The notes under the pieces are model-generated. The model ran no database searches and was not told where the DNA came from. It worked only from the letters and a program-made list of their open reading frames with translations. DNA of 64,000 nucleotides from Craterostigma plantagineum (Eukaryota; Streptophyta; Magnoliopsida; Lamiales; Linderniaceae): contig JAPQWV010000305.1 in NCBI GenBank assembly GCA_027422505.1, positions 62,001 through 126,000 on the forward strand. The letters are read 5' to 3'. Position 1 is the first letter of the stretch; every line of letters begins with the position of its first letter. Below are positions 58,508-64,000 of the stretch, piece after piece. The position numbers and the translations under genes are program-made.

Positions 58508-60183
58508 TGTTGACCTTTTTGTTCCATGAACGTTAGAGAGTTTTGATGAACTATGTAATTGTAATGACGTTAGGTCTATAAATTAAGCAATTCGATAAAT
58601 GTTAAATATAATGTCTAAGTACATGATAATATGCGAGCATGCAGTTTACGAGCTATCAATCGGTTAAAGTGTTGAATATTTTAGTCACATGTGATTCTGT
58701 GATTATTTGGTGAAACTATGTGATCGCATATTATAGACTTCTCACATGCTAGGATCTGTCGTACTGTGCTATTTATGGGAACAACGTGTGAGATATCCTA
58801 CTTGATTATATAAGGGAAAATATGCGGTCTATATATGGAAGGTGATATATCCGTTGTGAATTGTTTATTCCTGGACGAAAATCATATCTCCGATTCTTTG
58901 CATGTTTCCACTGAATTTAATGTGCAATATCGAATTGATATCGTTCCTTATACTGATTGGAATATTATATTTAGGCAAGATTTGATTTGATTGACTTCGT
59001 GGATAATCTGCTAGTATATGCTATGTGCTAAAAATGGATGTGATCTCTGAAATATGGAAAGTTGTGGCATGACATATTAATTCATGATAGGTGTGATCTG
59101 ATACGATCTTAAGTGCTAAACATGATAAATATATTGATCTGATACTATGTGCTAAATATGGAATTGATATGATCCTATCTCGTGTGCTATACATGGAAAG
59201 TAAATCTGGATTGACATATTCTAGAAACTGATAGCAGGGAATCACTTATGAAAAGTTCTATTATGACAAATATAATTAGAAAATGATTGAATATGCCTTG
59301 AGAATGAATCTGAGCTTTTATATGGAATATGATCATGCTTTAATGTGCTTATGGCCGTTGTGATAATTTATTAAGAGCATGATTTACATGGCATTTGACT
59401 ACTCGTGCATGAACTATATGCTTGATTTGGTGATTAATATATTGATATGATTTTCCATGTAAAGTGTTGAGTGAAAAGGTTTATATATGAGCAACACTTC
59501 ATAATTTCGAGTCACTTAGAATTTGGACCTACGACTATGAGCGTTTTGAGCAGAAGCATTATTGAAAGATTCCTGAGATTTCATTTGCGATGGCTTTATG
59601 ACTACCTGAGCGATCACTTGCAAAGTATTGAGCGTACTGAGATATTCCAACCTCCCACCATATATTCTGTCTTCGGACGTGTTGTCTTCGGACATGAGCA
59701 ATATCAAGGAGGCAAGGTCGACGCTTACGCACACGTGAAGGGAAGGACGAGTTCCGGAGACCATTCGGTAGCGAGCTGTGTCTGTCGGGATCAGGAGATT
59801 CCGAGGAACGAAACTCGACGTGTGGTAACCTAGTGTGTCTAGTGTTCGACTTGTTTCGGTTGTGTATTGGGCTAATCAATCTATTTTGATTTAGTTACCA
59901 TGCATTACAGTGATTGGTTAAACTCTTGGGACCCCAAGGAGAGGAGTAACCCCAGTTGGGAATATAACCTCTATAAAATCCTATATCGCATTTACTTTAC
60001 AATTATTTCCTTTTTGCTGTGGAGACAGACCCGACACACATCCGACGTTACTAGGATATATCAGGCATATTCGTGACAAGCATCAGTAGGGATATCTAAG
60101 TCACTACATCTTAGGATTTGTGAAAAGAAGCATAAATTTTTATAAGCCTAATTCACCCCCTCTTACGCACGTTTTTATCTTCA
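58508..60183 (+). repeat. Copia-4 5' LTR
   Basis: 1,676 bp, TGTTGACC ... TTATCTTCA. It aligns to 62132-63339 from about position 470 onward. Confidence 0.88.
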
Positions 60184-60261
60184 TTTGGTATCAGAGCGGG
60201 TTATTCAAACGACGAGCCTAACAAGCCTGAGTTAAAGATCTAATGGCTTCTTAGTATTGAT

Positions 60262-61850
60262 GTTTTTGCAGCGGGACAATCCCATTTCAGGCCACCACGA
60301 TGGAACCAACTAGGCTATATGGAAAAACCGTATGAAGGAATTCTTGTTTGCTGTTGACTATGATATGTTGGATATCATCACGTTTGCACCCTACAATCCC
60401 AAAAAGGCGGATGGAATTCCGAAGAAAGGTTCTGACTATGATGCAACAGACAAGCGAGGAATCTCCCTGAATGCCAAAACAAAGAACATGATTGTCTGCG
60501 CGCTTGCAAGAGAAGAATACAATCGTGTGAGCTCATGCGAATCTGCAAAGATATGTGGGACATACTTCAAGTCACACTTGAGGGAACCACTCAAGTTGTA
60601 CAAGAAATAATAGCCCTCTAGACTCACAAATACGAGTTGTTCAAAATGGAGGACAACGATACTATAAGCCATATGTATGCAAGATTCATGAACATCATCA
60701 ATCAAGTTTTCTCGTTGGGAAAGAAAATACCAGAAGGTGAGAAGGTGCAAAAAATCTTGAGATCTCTCCCATGAGAATGGAATCCCAAAGTAACTGCCAT
60801 CTACGAAGCGAAGGACTTGGATGAACTTTCCATCACGGAACTGATCGGATCCCTAACCACATACGAGATGCACTAACCACCAGTCCGAAATCCACTAAAC
60901 ATTGCCTTCAACACTGAACAAGAAAACGAATCTGAGAGCGAAGAGGAAACTGAGGAAGACATACTGGAGCAAATCGCCTTTCTGACCCGAAAATTTGAAA
61001 AATCTCAACTGAGAAGAAAGTTCAAAGGAAACTTCAAGTTCCAACCAAGAAACAAGGGAATATCATCATTCAGGAACAATGTTCAGAAATGCTTCAAGTG
61101 CAACAAGCCATGCCACTTCACCTCAAACTGCCCGATGGAAAATAGTGACAAAAGATGAAAAAGCATCTCACAAGTAAAGAGATTGGTTAAGCAACGAGAT
61201 GACGTTAGTTAGAGAGAGAAGCACCAAACGGATCTAGAAAATGAACACTTAAAAGCCGAGCTAGAAACCCTTAAGGGAGAAAAAGCATTGTGTAATTGTG
61301 AAGAGCTTAAGAAGAAAAATAATGATATATCTAGAGATATCTCTGTTCTTAAGAATTCCGTAGAAGAAAGAGCACGTACTGTTGACAGACTTCTTGAAGG
61401 AAAACAAAATCTTGATATGTTACTTAGTATTCCTAGAAATGTTGGGAATCAGGGATATGATATTCCATGACACATGAACATGCTGCACCACTACAAACTG
61501 TTAGAAAGCCTAAGTGTTTTTCATGCGGCCGACACAGTCATTGTGCTAACAATTATTTTTTTAAGAGAGCTGATAAGTCTAGATATGTCTGGAGGCCAAA
61601 GAAGGTTCCTGATAATCAAGCCTCAAACAATGGCCAACCTGTATTTGAGAGATCACAGTCTGTGACACATGATATATCACGTGTCAACAGGAGTTACTTT
61701 GCTACTAACCTTTTAGGACATAATCAAAGTTGGGTACCTCAGAAAAAATTGATTCATGCAGGTACAAAGAAGAAAATCCAGCAAGAAAAACAAGTGGTAT
61801 CTCAACAGTGGGTGTTCCGCCCCATTGCCATCTCTACATACGCCTAGGAC
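60262..61850 (+). pseudogene. Copia-4 gag
   Basis: Gag start GQSHFRPPRW, then MKEFLFAVDYDMLDIITFAP and ISLNAKTKNMIVCALAREEY. Further pieces follow in shifting frames, with stops at about 60610, 60775 and 60875. An intact CCHC knuckle CFKCNKPCHFTSNC is at about 61090-61131. After it comes a coiled-coil-like stretch (KAELETLKGEKALCNCEELKK, 61250-61400), a second Cys/His motif (CFSCGRHSHCANNYF) and the WVPQKKLIHAG linker. That linker normally leads to protease, which is absent. Confidence 0.85.
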
Positions 61851-62145
61851 ATGCTAACATGGAACTACTGTCGCACATTACAAGCAATGCATTGGTACGA
61901 GGTATTCCTGACATAAAGTTCATCAAACGTGCAAGGCATGATAAATGGGTAAGCAGACCAAGACATCGTTCAAAGCAAAGAATGTGATATCCACATCCAG
62001 ATCACTGGAACTACTTCATCCCGACCTTTTTGGTCCTGTTCAGACGATGTCTCTGCGAGGTAAAAGATATGCCTTTGTCATCGTTGATGATTATTCCAGG
62101 TATACATGGGTGATATTCCTTGCACATAGGAAAGATTTGATTTGA
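61830..62145 (+). pseudogene. Copia-4 integrase remnant
   Basis: RLGHANMELLSHITSNALVRG is GAG-pre-integrase, followed by SLELLHPDLFGPVQTM and YAFVIVDDYSRYTWVIFLAH, the start of the integrase core. The frame ends where LTR sequence starts (KDLI then stop). Confidence 0.85.
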
Positions 62146-63339
62146 TTGACTTTGTGGATAAGGTGATATTATAAGGTATGTGCTAAAAATGAATGTGATA
62201 TCTGAAATATGGAAAGTTGTGGCATGGCATATTAATTCGTGATAGATGCGATGTGATATGATATTAAGTGCTAAACATGGTAAATATATTGATATGATAC
62301 TATGTTCTAAATATGGAATTGATATGATGCTATCTCGTGTGCTATACATGGAAAGTAAATGTGGATTGACTAATTCTAGAAATTGATAGCAGTGAATCAC
62401 TTATGGAAAATCCTGTTTTGGTAAATATAATTCGAAATGATTAAATATGCCTTGACAACGAATCTGAGCTTTTATATGGAATATGATCATATGTGCTTAT
62501 AACCGTTGTGATGATTTATTAAGAGCATGATTTACATGGCATGTTGACTACTCGAAAATTGCATGAACTATGTGCTTGATTTGGTGATTAATCTCTTGAT
62601 CTGATGTAAAGTGTTGAGTGAAAAGGTTTATATATGAGTAACACTTCATAACTTTGAGTCACTTAGAATTTGTGAACCTACGACTAAGAGCATTTTGAGC
62701 AGAAACATTATTGAGAGATTCCTGAGTGTTCATTTGCAATAGCTTTCTGCCTACCTGAGCGATCACTTTGCGAAGTACTGAGATATTCCAACCTCCCACC
62801 ATATATTCTGTCTCCGAACGTGTTGTCTTTGGACGTGAGCAATACCAAGGAGGCAAGGTCGACGTTTACGCACACGTGAAGGGAAGGATGAGTTCCGGGT
62901 GCCCTTCGATAGCGAGCTATGTCTGTCGGGATCAGAAGATTCCGAGAAACGAAACTCTGCGTGTGGTAACCTAGTGTGTCTATTGTTCAACTTTTTTTCG
63001 GTTGTGTATTGGGCTAATCAATCGGTTTTGTATCCAGCTACGGTGCATTGTAGTGACTGGATAAACTCTTGGAGAGCAAACCCCTAGGAGATGCGTAAAC
63101 CCCAGTTGGGGATATAACCTCTATAAAAATCATGTCTCGCATTTACTTTACAGTTATTTCCTTTTCGCTGTGAGATAGACCCGACACACATCCCACGTTA
63201 CTAGGATATACCAGGCATACTCGTCACAAGCATCAATAGACATATATCTAAGTCACTACATCTTAGGATTTGTGAAAAGAAGAAGCATAAATTTTTATAA
63301 GCCTAATTCACCCTCTTCTTATGCACATTTTTATCTTCA
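62132..63339 (+). repeat. Copia-4 3' LTR, 5'-truncated
   Basis: It begins inside the LTR at AGATTTGATTTGATTGACTT and ends TTATCTTCA. Divergence from the 5' LTR is clear, so the insertion is not recent. Confidence 0.88.
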
Positions 63340-64000
63340 ATAGCAAATCAAAGCCAGGGGTCTTTGATGGGATAACATCATCCTCCAAATAGCGGTCTAA
63401 CTCTGATTTCTGGTTGTCGTTCGATCTTTTACTTGATATCAAACTCCATCCAATCATCATGATCTTGAAAGTGTGTACCCTCAACCGTTGAAGCACAAGG
63501 GAGCTGATCATTATCATTTCGATCAAGATGATAATTACTCACCATATCGTGGCAAATACTTCGTAATCTACTAATCTCATGCCGATCACTTTGATCATAT
63601 AGCTTGGTATAGTAATATTCCACTAGCATTATCTTGAACCTTGGATCTAATATATTAGCCAAAGCCAATACACCGTGAATCACATCCCAGTATTAATCAA
63701 ACTAAAGAATCATCTTAGACGTCATCATATTGATCTTATCACGTGAAGATGCAACCCAATCATTCAAAGCAACTTTAATTTTGCAAATATGTGGAAAATA
63801 ACATATTAGTTGTTGGGTATTTGGTGCCAGATAACATCTCACAACGTAAAATAACTTTAACTTATCCCAAAATTCTTCGGCCAACTCCCAATCAGAATCA
63901 GCGGGACAACTCTGAAATATTGAAGCTCGTTATTTCAAATGAGAGAACACGTTCTTATACAACAAAGCAGACGACAACATCAAGTAAGTTGAATTCCACC

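Larger units (their letters stand above)
58508..63339 (+). mobile_element. Copia-4: internally deleted Ty1/copia element in the hAT gene
   Basis: Target duplication ATAGT (58503-58507) / ATAGC (63340-63344). 5' LTR 58508-60183, primer site TGGTATCAGAGC at 60186-60197, gag, then fused remnants. Two deletions are visible. Protease is missing between gag's end and GAG-pre-integrase (near 61830). The integrase is joined straight to the middle of the 3' LTR (near 62132), removing the rest of pol and about 470 bp of LTR. It cannot move without help. Confidence 0.9.
58176..64000 (-). pseudogene. hAT transposase, split by copia-4 and cut by the window edge
   Basis: Right part (63345-64000): EEFWDKLKLFYVV, then VIHGVLALANILDPRFKIM, YDQSDRHEISRLRSICHDMV and KSELDRYLEDDVIPSKTPGFD. 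These come from the RNase-H-like core and its C-terminal region. Left part (58507-58308): LSWWKTSGHSYPTLQVIARD, SSVASEAAFSTSGRI, RSKLLPKTLEAVMCTQRWL, the hAT dimerisation domain. A last exon (58228-58176, DENYHTFNDDGDADEVK) is joined by a GT-AG intron. Removing copia-4 and one target copy rejoins FDLL-SWWK exactly. Two stops near 63700 (before YWDVIHG) and a shift near 63430 show it was already decayed or has decayed since. The N-terminus lies beyond the right edge. Confidence 0.88.

Overview
This is nuclear DNA of a flowering plant, most probably a eudicot. Support: spliced genes with GT-AG introns, plant-type proteins (a DUF868 protein and an F-box protein of the Arabidopsis At4g02760 type), and many plant transposon classes (Ty1/copia, Helitron, Mutator-like, hAT, PIF/Harbinger-like). 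I cannot name the species.

Layout. About 1-25 kb is a gene island broken by DNA transposons. It holds a decayed gene fragment (0.3-1.0 kb), an intronless NKAP/SynMuv-type nuclear protein (4.3-5.8 kb), a DUF868 gene with a frameshift near its 3' end (6.9-7.8 kb), a multi-exon F-box/LRR gene on the minus strand (8.3-10.9 kb), a 4.7 kb Helitron carrying five exons of a protein phosphatase 2C (11.2-15.9 kb), a Mutator-like element with a broken FAR1/MULE transposase (16.7-19.5 kb), and the splicing factor PRP18 on the minus strand (20.1-21.7 kb). A broken hAT transposon follows (21.9-23.4 kb). It is interrupted by a PIF-like element (23.4-24.9 kb), which itself holds a small hAT MITE. Three copies of a TAGGGGTG-ended MITE lie at 3.7, 16.1 and 25.3 kb.

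About 25.2-55.9 kb is one three-layer nest of Ty1/copia retrotransposons. Copia-1 (plus strand) is split in its integrase by copia-2 (minus strand, 30,103-52,936, target duplication ACGTT). Copia-2 is split in its left LTR by copia-3 (minus strand, 30,268-44,166, target duplication GTGTG, LTRs nearly identical, so the youngest). Copia-2 and copia-3 both carry extra ORFs downstream of pol. Copia-3 also has two noncoding blocks packed with TTTCGC/TTCTCGG motifs. An LTR-like remnant interrupts copia-1's protease, and a MITE sits in its 5' LTR.

About 55.9-64 kb starts with gene-free AT-rich DNA. Then comes a minus-strand hAT transposase that runs off the right edge and is split by copia-4 (58,508-63,339, target duplication ATAGY). 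Removing copia-4 restores the hAT reading frame exactly at the junction.

How it fits together: the apparently intact host genes (NKAP, F-box, PRP18) all relate to nuclear gene expression or protein turnover but show no operon-like linkage. The rest is a record of successive transposon insertions. No rRNA genes, CRISPR arrays or convincing intact tRNA genes were seen.
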